Assembly (NCBI GenBank): GCA_028278645.1
Contig: JANQDZ010000044.1
Span: 1 to 47,066, forward strand
Direction: 5' to 3'
Length of the DNA stretch: 47,066 nt
DNA from: Longimicrobiales bacterium
Lineage (GTDB): Bacteria > Gemmatimonadota > Gemmatimonadetes > Longimicrobiales > Gaopeijiaceae
The notes beneath the pieces were generated by a model that did no database searches, was not told where the DNA came from, and worked only from the letters and a program-made list of their open reading frames with translations. Each line of letters opens with the position of its first letter. The first letter of the stretch is position 1. Made by a program: the position numbers and the translations under genes. This document shows, in pieces, positions 17,675 through 26,417 of the stretch.

Positions 17675-18889
17675 ATGGATCGCTATCTGACGGAAGACCA
17701 CAGGGAGTTCCAAGAAGAGATCCGGCAGTTTGCCGAAGCGGAGATTCGGCCGGTTTCCCGGGAGTTGGACGAAGAATCCAGGTTCCCCTGGGAAAATGTG
17801 CGGGCCATGGCCGAGAAGGGTTGGATGGGGATTCCGGTCCCGGAGGAGTACGGGGGTTTAGGACGAGATTACTTGAGCTATATCCTTGCAGTGGAAGAAC
17901 TTGCAAGGGTCGATGCTAGTCACTCCATAACGGTGTCTGCCCATACGACGTTGGGTACTTCCCCAATCCTCTACTTCGGGACTGAAGAGCAGAAGAAGAA
18001 GTGGATTCCCTATCTTGCCGAAGGCAGGGTTCTGGGAGGGTTCGGGCTGACGGAACCAGGAGCTGGATCGGATGCCTCCAGCACCCTGACCAAAGCCGTC
18101 CGGTCGGAAGGGGGGTGGATCCTCAACGGCTCGAAGATCTTCATCACCCATGCCGGGGTCGGGGAGATCTTCGTGGTGACGGCCTTGACTGAACCGGGGC
18201 AGGGTTCAAAGGGCATCACAAACTTCATCGTTTCCAAACCCACGGTGGACTTGGATCGCACCGAGGCCTTGGGGGTAGGGCACGCGTCGGACCTGGACTA
18301 CACGCCGGGCGTCAGGGCCGGCGAAAAAGAGGAAAAACTGGGCTGGAGAGCTTCCGACACTCGGGAGCTTTTCCTGGAAGATGCCTTCGTTCCAGTGGAA
18401 AACCAGCTCGGAAAAGAAGGTCAGGGCTTCATCAACTTCATGAAGACCCTGGATGCCGGCAGGGTGGGGGTCGCAGCCCTTTCCCTTGGACTGGCGGTGG
18501 GAGCGTTCGAAGAAGCGCTCAAGTACACGCAGGAGAGGGAGCAGTTCGGACAGAAACTCTGGGATTTCCAGGCTGTCCAGTTCCGCCTGGCTGATATCGC
18601 AACGGATATCCAGGCGGGTAAGCACCTGACCTATCACGCGGCTTGGCTGCAAGACCAGGGTCGCCCATTTGGGAAGGAAGCCGCCATGGCGAAGCTCTTT
18701 TGCTCTGAGCTGTCCATGCGGGCCACGACCCAGGCCGTTCAGATCCTCGGGGGGGTGGGGTACACCCAGGACTACCCCGTGGAGCGAATGATGCGCGACG
18801 CCAAAGTCTGTGAGATCGGGGAAGGTACCAGTGAGATACAAAGGATCGTGATCGGTCGGCACCTCGTGCGGGAAGCCTTCGGAATCTGA
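17675..18889 (+). CDS. Acyl-CoA dehydrogenase
   Basis: FAD-dependent acyl-CoA dehydrogenase of 404 residues, catalysing alpha,beta-desaturation with electrons passed to ETF. Family signatures are FGLTEPGAGSDA, the second signature around GVGYTQDYPVERMMRDAK, and the catalytic base Glu383 in GEGTSEIQR, the position used by short-chain and butyryl-CoA dehydrogenases. Between FIVSKP and the conserved KEEKLGWRASDT there is an added loop of about 15 residues compared with common members. The gene lies 9 nt after recQ. Together with the mutase and hydratase it could form a branched/short-chain acyl-CoA route; substrate not proven. Confidence 0.92.
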   Translation: MDRYLTEDHREFQEEIRQFAEAEIRPVSRELDEESRFPWENVRAMAEKGWMGIPVPEEYGGLGRDYLSYILAVEELARVDASHSITVSAHTTLGTSPILYFGTEEQKKKWIPYLAEGRVLGGFGLTEPGAGSDASSTLTKAVRSEGGWILNGSKIFITHAGVGEIFVVTALTEPGQGSKGITNFIVSKPTVDLDRTEALGVGHASDLDYTPGVRAGEKEEKLGWRASDTRELFLEDAFVPVENQLGKEGQGFINFMKTLDAGRVGVAALSLGLAVGAFEEALKYTQEREQFGQKLWDFQAVQFRLADIATDIQAGKHLTYHAAWLQDQGRPFGKEAAMAKLFCSELSMRATTQAVQILGGVGYTQDYPVERMMRDAKVCEIGEGTSEIQRIVIGRHLVREAFGI

Positions 18890-19072
18890 GAGGTCCGGAT
18901 GGGGTGTGATCGCGCTTTGCGGTCCGACAACAGGGTTTGAGCGAGCGCCGGGCTATTGTCCCCAGGATGGTCGCATGCCGTGAGACGGACACATGTAGTC
19001 CGGTCTCTTCGGGTGCGGGATCTTGTGGGATGCGGAGGCCCGGGGGCTTCGCCCTAAAGGAGCTTTCAGGTT

Positions 19073-20602
19073 TTGAAAAGAGAGATTTTGGTCAGTGCCT
19101 CCCCCCAGGAGTCGTGGGTGGCGCTAAAGGAGGACGACCGTTTGGTCGAGTTGATGTACGACCGGCCGGACCAGGGTCGTCTGGTTGGCGACATCTTCCT
19201 GGGCCAGGTGGAGGCAGTCCTCCCTGGCATCCAAGCCGCTTTCGTAAACATCGGCACAGACAAGGCCGGGTTCCTCCACGCCTCCGATCTGGACTACGAC
19301 GAAGACGACGACGAGAACGGGGACAATGGCGGGCGCCGGAAGAACCGCAGGGAGGTCCCGATTCAGGATGTGATCAAGCAAGGGCAGGAAGTCCTTGTGC
19401 AGGTCACGAAGGAGCCTATCGGGACCAAAGGCCCTCGTCTCACCACCCAGATCTCCATGCCCGGGCGGTTCCTCGTCTTCATGCCGAGCTCATCTCACGT
19501 GGGTGTCAGCCGGAAGATCGAGGAGCGCGGGGAGCGGTCCCGACTGCGGAAGCTCGCGAAAGAGATCGTGCCCAAGGGAAGTGGAGGCGTCATCGTCCGA
19601 ACAGTGGGCGAAGAGCTCAACCGGAACACGTTCGAAAAGGAATTCAAGCGCCTTCACCAGGGGTGGAAGGAAATCCAGAAGAAGGCCAAGATTGCCGATG
19701 CCCCTGCTTTGGTTCACGGAGAGGCAAAGCTGATCAGCGGCGTTATCCGGGACCTTTTTAGCCACAAGTTCGATTCCCTTACGGTGGACAACCGTGAGAT
19801 CCACTCGGAAATCACCCGCTACCTGAAACACGTGGATCCAGACCTCCTTGGACGGCTTTCACTTTATACCGACGCCCTCCCTCTCTTCGACAAACACGGG
19901 ATCGAGGAAGAGATCTACCAGGCGTTCCAGAAGCAGGTAACCCTGCCGTCCGGGGGTTACATCGTAATCGAACCGACCGAGGCGTTGGTTTCTATCGATG
20001 TGAATACCGGCCGGTACACGGGAAAGAAGCGAAAGGACCCGGAGCACACCATCCTGAAGACGAACCTGGACGCGGCGAGGGAAATCGCCAAGCAACTCAG
20101 GTTGAGGGACATCGGTGGGATCGTCGTTTGTGACTTCATCGACATGGAGTCCCAGAAAAACCGGGACCGGGTCTTGCACGAGCTCAGGAGTCATCTCGGA
20201 CGGGACCGGGCCAGGACCAAGGCCTTCGAGGTTTCGGACCTGGGTTTGGTGGAAATGACCCGCCAGCGGGTACGGCCCTCACTCTTCCAAGCTCTGACGG
20301 AGACCTGCACCCATTGCGGTGGGGCCGGACGGGTGTACTCACCTGCCACCGTCGTTCGGAGGGTGGAGCGGAGTCTGGATCGGGTCGCCGCCGAGGGGAA
20401 GGAGAAGCGGATCGTGGTTCGGTTGCATCCTGAGGTCGCACTCCAGATCCTGGAGCAGGAAGCGGATTTCCTTCCCAGCGTTCGCAAACGGACCAGGATG
20501 AAGATTCACCTCCTGGACGATCCGCTCATGCGCCAGGACGAGTACCGGATCCTCGCAGGGCCCGCGGAGACGGACGTTACCGAAAGGTTCGTGACGGGCT
20601 GA
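19073..20602 (+). CDS. rng: Ribonuclease E/G family protein
   Basis: RNase G-type endoribonuclease of 509 residues for rRNA maturation and mRNA decay. An N-terminal S1 domain is split by an Asp/Glu-rich insertion (about residues 75-95, YDEDDDENGDNGG). The catalytic Mg2+ ligands are Asp309 (VSIDVNTG) and Asp354 (VVCDFIDM). The Zn-link CTHC (Cys412, Cys415) mediates dimerisation. There is no long C-terminal degradosome scaffold, so it is RNase G-like. The start is TTG 19073 with AAAGGAG at 19056-19062. The 183-nt leader from 18890 has a small GGGC-TTC-GCCC hairpin right before the ribosome site and no gene. Confidence 0.94.
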   Translation: MKREILVSASPQESWVALKEDDRLVELMYDRPDQGRLVGDIFLGQVEAVLPGIQAAFVNIGTDKAGFLHASDLDYDEDDDENGDNGGRRKNRREVPIQDVIKQGQEVLVQVTKEPIGTKGPRLTTQISMPGRFLVFMPSSSHVGVSRKIEERGERSRLRKLAKEIVPKGSGGVIVRTVGEELNRNTFEKEFKRLHQGWKEIQKKAKIADAPALVHGEAKLISGVIRDLFSHKFDSLTVDNREIHSEITRYLKHVDPDLLGRLSLYTDALPLFDKHGIEEEIYQAFQKQVTLPSGGYIVIEPTEALVSIDVNTGRYTGKKRKDPEHTILKTNLDAAREIAKQLRLRDIGGIVVCDFIDMESQKNRDRVLHELRSHLGRDRARTKAFEVSDLGLVEMTRQRVRPSLFQALTETCTHCGGAGRVYSPATVVRRVERSLDRVAAEGKEKRIVVRLHPEVALQILEQEADFLPSVRKRTRMKIHLLDDPLMRQDEYRILAGPAETDVTERFVTG

Positions 20603-20689
20603 TTCCAGGGGCGCCGTCCGTCGGGCCTCTCCCCGATAGCTCCGGCCACGCCTCGAACCCGTCGTGGGTTACCGCGCCATCATCCCTCC

Positions 20690-20720
20690 TTGACAGGGGA
20701 CCGGATCCGGGTGGGAATTA
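20690..20720 (+). promoter_or_regulatory. Possible promoter of the tricorn-like protease
   Basis: A perfect -35 hexamer TTGACA at 20690-20695 is followed after 19 nt by GAATTA, a poor -10. It is the best promoter-like match in the 189-nt gap between the RNase and protease genes. Confidence 0.3.
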
Positions 20721-20791
20721 GGTCCTTCAACTCCTACATCTGAATAACCGTGAAGCCCTCGGGCTCTTTCCCTTTTCGAGCGAGGAGACTC

Positions 20792-23700
20792 ATGAGGACT
20801 ATTGTTCTTCTTTTCGCCTTGTTGTTTCTGGCTATCCCCCTTCACGCCCAGACCGATGCCAGGCTGATCCGTTACGCCGACGTGTCCGATACACAGATTG
20901 CGTTCGTGTACGGCGGTGATATCTGGGTGATGCCGAAGGCGGGGGGAACGGCAATGCAGGTCACCCATTCCCCGGGCGAAGAATCCTGGCCTCGTTTCTC
21001 CCCGGACGGAAGCGAGATCGCATACACGGCGGCCTACAACGGGAACGCAGACGTTTACGTGATGCCCGCAGCCGGAGGTGTTCCCACTCGGGTGACCTAT
21101 CAGTCCTTCGGAGACCGGATGGTGGACTGGCACCCAGATGGTGAGCGGGTCTTGTTTGCTTCGGGCCGGGAGAGTGGTCGGCAGTCATTCAGCCAGTTTT
21201 ACCTGGTGTCCAAAGAGGGCGGATTCCCTGAGAAGTTGGAAGTCCCCTACGGAGAGCTGGCGAGCTATTCCCCCGACGGAAACCATCTGGCGTACATCAC
21301 CAAGATCACCGAAAACTACCCGTTCAAGCGGTACCAGGGTGGACTTGCGTCGGACATCATCCTTTTCGACCTGCGCAACAATTCCGCCCAGAACATCACC
21401 AACAACCATGTGAACGACGGTAAACCGGCGTGGGTGGGGGACAAGGTTTACTTCGTCTCCGATCAGGGCCCCAACTTCCGGCTGAACATCTGGAGCTATG
21501 ACACCCAAACCGGCGAAGCCTCCCAGGTCACCCGGTTCACCGATTTCGACATCTCTTTAATGTCTGCTGGCTCGCGGGACATGGTCTTCGAGGCAGGAGG
21601 GACCCTCTATCTCATGGACCTCGGCACCCACGAGTATAGCCCGGTGCCCGTCCAGGTGGTGAGCGATCTCTCCTTGGAGATGCCTAGGTCGGTAGACGTG
21701 AGCCGCCGCATCAGCAACATGACGGCTTCGCCTCAGGGGAAGCGAGTGGTGTTCGAGGCACGGGGAGAGCTCTTTAATGTGCCGGTCTCCGAAGGCTACT
21801 CCATGAACATGACTCGCTCTAGCGGCTCTTTCGACCGGGATCCGGCCTGGTCGCCGGATGGGAAGTGGATCGCATATTGGAGTGATCGCTCCGGCGAGTA
21901 CGAGATCCACCTGCAATCCAGTGATGGAGAGGGCGAGCCGCGCCAGCTCACCAACCGCGGCAAGGGTTTCGGCTATAGCCTTTTTTGGTCACCAGACAGC
22001 GAGAAGCTCGCGTTCATCGATGAGACCAACGATATCCTCGTGGTTGAAGTAGGAAGCGGAGACGTGGCGGTGGCGGGGAATTATGTGGCAAACGTGAGCC
22101 ACCCGGGGCGTCTTGGCTATCCCATCGCCTGGTCGCCCGATTCTCGTTGGATTGCCTTCACCCAGAGCGGTGCCAACGAAAACCAGGTGATCTACTTGTA
22201 CGATGTGGAGGAGGGGGAAGCCCACCGGGTCACTTCAGGGTTTTTCAGTGACAACAGTCCAGTATTCAGCACGGACGGGAAATACCTTTTCTATCTCACC
22301 AGCCGGAGCTTTTCCGCTGCCTACTCCGACATGGGGGACGGGACCTGGATTTACCCCAATTCGACACAGATCGCTTCCATAGGCCTTACCGCAGACGTTC
22401 CATCCCTCCTTCCCGCCAAGAACGACGCGGTGGATCTTGAGTCGGAGGAGGAGGACGGTGAGGAGCCCGAAGAGGAGGCTACCGGAGATGAGGATGAGGA
22501 CGCCGGTGTCGAGGTCGATTTCCAGGACATGGAAGCTCGACTGGTCATCCTTCCGCCCCGGGCAGGAAACATCGTGGGCCTGGTCCCCTTCGAGGGCAAG
22601 CTGGCGTATGCCAGGATGCCGAACACCGGAGCCGGAGGCGGGCCGCCCTCCCTCATGTTCTACGACCTGGAGGAGCAGGAAGAAGAGACCATTATGCGCA
22701 ATGTGGGGAGCGCCACCGTAACCGCCGACGGGAAGGCGCTTCTGGTGAGTAGCCAGGGTAGGTATGGGATCGTCCGCCCGGCCCCGAACCAGGAGATTTC
22801 CGATCCCATCCCTACGGATGGGCTGGTGATGCAGCTGGTGCCCCGGGAGGAATGGCGGCAGATCTTCAACGATACCTGGAGGAGGCACCGGGACTTCTTC
22901 TATGACCCGAACATGCATGGGGTCGATTGGAACGCACTTCGCGAGCGGTACGGGTCCCTGATCGAACATGCTCGGACCCGTTGGGACGTGACCTTCGTAC
23001 AGTCAAACCTTGCCGCGGAACTCAGCGCCGGGCACACCTACACCAGGGGCGGGGACACGGAAGGTGTGACCCCGGTGCTGACGGGTTTCCTGGGCATCGA
23101 TTGGGATCTGGACGGTATGGGTTACCGGATCGCTCGTATCGTGAAGCCTGCAGCCTGGGATACCCAGGTCCGCTCGCCCTTTGACCGGCCGGGTGTGGAG
23201 GTCGGCGTCGGTGACTATATCCTGGCCGTAAACGGGGTGCCCCTGGATCGCGACAAAGATCCGTACGCCCCCTTCGAGGGCCTTTCCGGAGAAACGGTCT
23301 CCCTCACAATCAGCCCGTCCGGATCGGAGGCCGACGCTCGGAATGTGGTGGTGAAAAGCCTTACCCAGGGACAAGAAGTGAACCTCCGGTACCTGGAGTG
23401 GATTGAGAACAACCGCAAGATGGTGGAGGAGCTTTCCGGAGGTGAGTTGGGTTATGTCTACATGTCCAACACCAGTGGCCAGGGCCAACTGGAGTTGGTG
23501 AGCATGTTCTACGGCCAACTCGACAAGAAAGGGTTCATCATCGATGAACGCTTCAACGGAGGTGGACAACTGGCCGATCGCTTCCTGGAGCTTCTCCAAC
23601 GCCCCGTCGTGTACAACTTGCATTGGCGCCACGGCCGGGACCACATACACCCCAACAAGACCAACATGGGGCCCATGGGGATGCTCATTAACGGATGGGC

Positions 23701-24067
23701 AGGATCAGGCGGAGACGGCCTGCCGTGGGCGTTTCAGGAACTGGAGGCAGGGCCGATCGTGGGTGAACGCACCTTGGGAATCCTCGTGGGGCCGGCCACA
23801 GGGCATATGCTCATTGATGGCGGCTCCATCACGGTCCCCGGGGCACGTCTGTACGACAACGACGGCCACTGGTTCTGGGAAGGCGAAGGCGTAGCACCGG
23901 ACATCGAGGTCTGGGACGATCCAAACCTACTGGTTCAGGGACGCGATCCGCAGATCGAGCGGGTGGTGGAGGAGGTCATGCGGATGCTGAGAGCCAACCC
24001 GCCGGCCATGACGCCGGCCCCGCCGCCGGAAGATCGTTCGGCAAGGGGAATGAGGAGGGGAGGGTAA
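20792..24067 (+). CDS. Exported tricorn-like S41 protease with propeller and PDZ domains
   Basis: Secreted or periplasmic serine protease of 1091 residues. A signal peptide ends in PLHAQ (about residue 20). TolB/WD-like beta-propeller repeats follow (many SPDGxxIAY units, to about residue 680), interrupted by an acidic stretch (about 550-585). Then come a core domain, a PDZ domain (about 770-860) and an S41 domain. Catalytic candidates are His in LSAGHTYTR and Ser972 in the context NGWAGSGGD, aligning with the tricorn nucleophile segment. Tricorn homologues trim peptides; the bacterial periplasmic members are little studied. The ATG at 20792 has CGAGGAGA at 20781-20788. A start at 20750 would disrupt the signal peptide. 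Confidence 0.93.
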   Translation: MRTIVLLFALLFLAIPLHAQTDARLIRYADVSDTQIAFVYGGDIWVMPKAGGTAMQVTHSPGEESWPRFSPDGSEIAYTAAYNGNADVYVMPAAGGVPTRVTYQSFGDRMVDWHPDGERVLFASGRESGRQSFSQFYLVSKEGGFPEKLEVPYGELASYSPDGNHLAYITKITENYPFKRYQGGLASDIILFDLRNNSAQNITNNHVNDGKPAWVGDKVYFVSDQGPNFRLNIWSYDTQTGEASQVTRFTDFDISLMSAGSRDMVFEAGGTLYLMDLGTHEYSPVPVQVVSDLSLEMPRSVDVSRRISNMTASPQGKRVVFEARGELFNVPVSEGYSMNMTRSSGSFDRDPAWSPDGKWIAYWSDRSGEYEIHLQSSDGEGEPRQLTNRGKGFGYSLFWSPDSEKLAFIDETNDILVVEVGSGDVAVAGNYVANVSHPGRLGYPIAWSPDSRWIAFTQSGANENQVIYLYDVEEGEAHRVTSGFFSDNSPVFSTDGKYLFYLTSRSFSAAYSDMGDGTWIYPNSTQIASIGLTADVPSLLPAKNDAVDLESEEEDGEEPEEEATGDEDEDAGVEVDFQDMEARLVILPPRAGNIVGLVPFEGKLAYARMPNTGAGGGPPSLMFYDLEEQEEETIMRNVGSATVTADGKALLVSSQGRYGIVRPAPNQEISDPIPTDGLVMQLVPREEWRQIFNDTWRRHRDFFYDPNMHGVDWNALRERYGSLIEHARTRWDVTFVQSNLAAELSAGHTYTRGGDTEGVTPVLTGFLGIDWDLDGMGYRIARIVKPAAWDTQVRSPFDRPGVEVGVGDYILAVNGVPLDRDKDPYAPFEGLSGETVSLTISPSGSEADARNVVVKSLTQGQEVNLRYLEWIENNRKMVEELSGGELGYVYMSNTSGQGQLELVSMFYGQLDKKGFIIDERFNGGGQLADRFLELLQRPVVYNLHWRHGRDHIHPNKTNMGPMGMLINGWAGSGGDGLPWAFQELEAGPIVGERTLGILVGPATGHMLIDGGSITVPGARLYDNDGHWFWEGEGVAPDIEVWDDPNLLVQGRDPQIERVVEEVMRMLRANPPAMTPAPPPEDRSARGMRRGG

Positions 24068-24072
24068 GGCTT

Positions 24073-24091
24073 CGGCTCAACGCCGGAGCCG
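24073..24091. terminator. Hairpin between convergent genes
   Basis: CGGCTC (24073-24078) and GAGCCG (24086-24091) flank a 7-nt loop just after the protease stop. The gene on the other side ends at 24204, so this may serve the convergent pair. There is no T-tract. The rest of 24092-24203 shows nothing. Confidence 0.35.
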
Positions 24092-24203
24092 CGCACACGT
24101 GCTCCCCGCTGACGCCGCGGAGTTGCCTCGGGGGAGTCAGGTGGGCCTCCGGAAGTACCGGTCGATGTAGCGCCGTCTCGTGAAAAGCTCCGCGGACCGG
24201 TTG

Positions 24204-25949
24204 TCAGTGGGCGTGACCGTGGCTGTGATCCCAGCCCAGGCCCTCACGGATTTCGGCAACGAACCGCCGTAGGCCCCGGCGAGCGATAGAAGCCCCGAAA
24301 AGGAGCACCAGGCCGGCAAGGCAAATGAACTGAAGCGCCGAAGGCGCTTCCTCGGTAAGCTCGGCCAGACTGGGAACCGCGAGCGGCGGCAGGACGAGGT
24401 CGATGGACAACCCGGCGGCCACCGCGAAGGCTACCAGAACGGCGGCGAAGGCTCCAGCGGCCTGCCGTCCGTGGAGACTCGACAGCAACCCAAGCGTTGA
24501 TAGGTTGGTGGCGGGTCCGGTGATGAGGAAAGCGATTCCAGCCCCGGGAGAAAGCCCGGCGGCGAGGAAGGCGGCCACAAGAGGCGTGGCCGAGGCTGCG
24601 CATACGTAGGTGGGGAATCCAAGGGCCGCGAAAAAGACGACGGCCACGGGAGATGGGAGGCGAGCCAGCCACCCACCGTCGAGCCAGGGAGCCACCAGCG
24701 CGGCGACACCCAACCCCAAAAGGATCCAGGGTGCGGTATGGTCGACGACCTCGCCGGTGCCGGTGACCAGTGCGGATCGAAGGCGCGCCTTCAACCCGAC
24801 TCCTACCCTCCCCATCCGGTCCTGCTCAGGTGGGGCGAGGTGGGCTTTGAGCGCCCCCCCCACCCACCAGCCCACGAGGAGGGCCGCCGCTCCGGCAGTA
24901 ACGAGGCGAACAAGTGTAACTTCGGGCCCCAGGAGTGGGATGGAAAGGAGGATAGCGTCCAGTCCCAACTCGGGGGTGGCGACCAGAAACGCTATGGCGG
25001 CGGCGGGAGGGGCTCCCCTGGAGATGAGGGAACGATAGAGGGGCACGACGCCGCAGGAGCAAATGGGGAACGGTAGCCCCACGAGCATGCCCCGGCCCGC
25101 TTGGCTGAGCGGTCCTCCCCCACCCATCCAGCGGATGGATGCAGAGGGAAGGAAGGCGGAGAGCAAGCCAGCGAAGAGGTAGGCCAGGAGCAGGGCCGGT
25201 GCGCTCTCGGCAGAGATAACAAAAAGCCGGTTCAGAAATGGATCTGGACCATGACCGGCCGCGGCCTCAGGCATCACCCCCATGATCACGAGGAGTCCGA
25301 TGGCCGCCAGTGCACCCCATCCCTCGGCCCGGGGCTCCCCACCCTTGGGGAGGGCATAACCCCGGTGGGTAACTACATGGACCAAAGACCCTCCTACCAC
25401 CGCTTGGTACAACGTCACGAGCTCCGATGAACCCAGAAGCCCTGTCACTACGGCGCCGAAGGAGAATCCGATGGCCGTCGCGACCATGAGGGCGCCCAGT
25501 GCGGCTACGCCGCTCCATCGCCCAGCCGCCCGGGTCACCAGCCACCACACCGCGATCCCCACGGGGAGTCGATGCAGGATCACCGCCAGGGCCAGTGGGG
25601 AAGGGGCGCCAGGGTCCGTGATGGTGGCCAGTGCCGTTCCATCCAATGCTGCGTGAATGGCCAGGCCCGTAAGTCCCAGGACAAGCCCCCATCGATCCGT
25701 CTGCCCCCGGACATCCCGTGTGAGGCGTTCCAGTGCCACCGGGAGGAAGAAGCCGGCGACGACGCAAGCGAGCACCGCAAGATTCCGCTGCTCTATTGCT
25801 TCTGGAACGAAGAGAAGGAAAATGAGCCCCGGGACGGAGGCCACGACGAAACCGTCCAGGGCCGCTGCCAGCCCCGGGCGTCGACGCATTCGTGAAAGAG
25901 CGGCCGGTCCCAAGGCGAGAGCGGCCAAAGCGATAAGGAGATAGCTCAT
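24204..25949 (-). CDS. ZIP-like / SO_0444-ArsP-type permease fusion, probable metal efflux
   Basis: Polytopic membrane protein of 581 residues. Residues about 1-200 look like a ZIP fold: VPEAIE in helix 2, HAALDG (His99, Asp103) like ZIP helix 4 HNxxDG, and HRLPVG (His126) like helix 5 HExPxE, with the usual Glu and second His/Glu replaced. Residues about 240-560 are a COG0701 permease (ArsP, SO_0444 Cu/Zn efflux) with ICSCGVVPLYRSL (Cys297, Cys299) and TYVCAASATPLVAAFLAAG. The C terminus is HSHGHAH. It is third in the operon after an ArsR regulator and a His-rich protein, which fits export of excess zinc or copper. Start ATG has no clear ribosome site. Domain identities are from motif recognition; direction of transport is inferred. 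Confidence 0.8.
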   Translation of the reverse strand: MSYLLIALAALALGPAALSRMRRRPGLAAALDGFVVASVPGLIFLLFVPEAIEQRNLAVLACVVAGFFLPVALERLTRDVRGQTDRWGLVLGLTGLAIHAALDGTALATITDPGAPSPLALAVILHRLPVGIAVWWLVTRAAGRWSGVAALGALMVATAIGFSFGAVVTGLLGSSELVTLYQAVVGGSLVHVVTHRGYALPKGGEPRAEGWGALAAIGLLVIMGVMPEAAAGHGPDPFLNRLFVISAESAPALLLAYLFAGLLSAFLPSASIRWMGGGGPLSQAGRGMLVGLPFPICSCGVVPLYRSLISRGAPPAAAIAFLVATPELGLDAILLSIPLLGPEVTLVRLVTAGAAALLVGWWVGGALKAHLAPPEQDRMGRVGVGLKARLRSALVTGTGEVVDHTAPWILLGLGVAALVAPWLDGGWLARLPSPVAVVFFAALGFPTYVCAASATPLVAAFLAAGLSPGAGIAFLITGPATNLSTLGLLSSLHGRQAAGAFAAVLVAFAVAAGLSIDLVLPPLAVPSLAELTEEAPSALQFICLAGLVLLFGASIARRGLRRFVAEIREGLGWDHSHGHAH

Positions 25950-26061
25950 CGTTTAGCGTGGCCCGGGCCGCCGTCTGCCCCCTCGAGGGCGTCGGGAGAG
26001 GGCGGCTCGGCGGAGAGCCCAGGGCCCGCGGTCCAGTGGACCGCCGGCGGGTTTCACCGGT

Positions 26062-26403
26062 TCAGGCCTGCTTCAGGGGCCCGTGGTCGTCACAGTGATC
26101 GCCGTGGGGATGATGCAGGTGGCCATCGACCAGGTAGTCGATATGGTCGCCATGGGGCACTGCCGGATGCCCGCAGCCTGGCCCGTGGACGTGGTCCGGA
26201 TCGTGGGCCGTGCAGTCGTGGCGGATGCAGCCGTCCGGGTTGATGTCCGAGACCTCGATGACGTGCTCGTCATAGTGGTCCTCGTGAGCACAATGAAGAT
26301 GCCCGTTGTGCAGGTAACCCTTATGGTCCCCGTGCTTGACGGCGACATGGCCGCAGTCCGGGCCGTGCACGTGGTCGTGGTATTTACAAATCTCGTGTGC
26401 CAT
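26062..26403 (-). CDS. His/Cys-rich two-repeat metal-binding protein
   Basis: Cytoplasmic-looking protein of 113 residues (no signal peptide) with 26 His and 7 Cys. Two copies of a unit, residues 11-47 and 71-107, sit exactly 60 residues apart: HVHGPxCGHxAVxHGDHxxYLxxGHLH, then HxDHxxxH. The linker (48-70) has CIRHDC. The composition points to zinc, nickel or copper buffering. The DNA of the two copies has diverged, so the duplication is old. It lies 14 nt after the ArsR gene and 112 nt before the permease in one minus-strand operon. GAGG precedes the ATG. Similar short proteins exist in databases as hypotheticals to my knowledge; no function is established. Confidence 0.8.
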   Translation of the reverse strand: MAHEICKYHDHVHGPDCGHVAVKHGDHKGYLHNGHLHCAHEDHYDEHVIEVSDINPDGCIRHDCTAHDPDHVHGPGCGHPAVPHGDHIDYLVDGHLHHPHGDHCDDHGPLKQA

Positions 26404-26417
26404 GCCTCAAGTCCTCA

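Noticed and set aside
25267-25767. 166-residue ORF in another minus-strand frame of the permease
   Set aside because: Gly/Arg/Pro-rich shadow in the highly GC-rich membrane gene.
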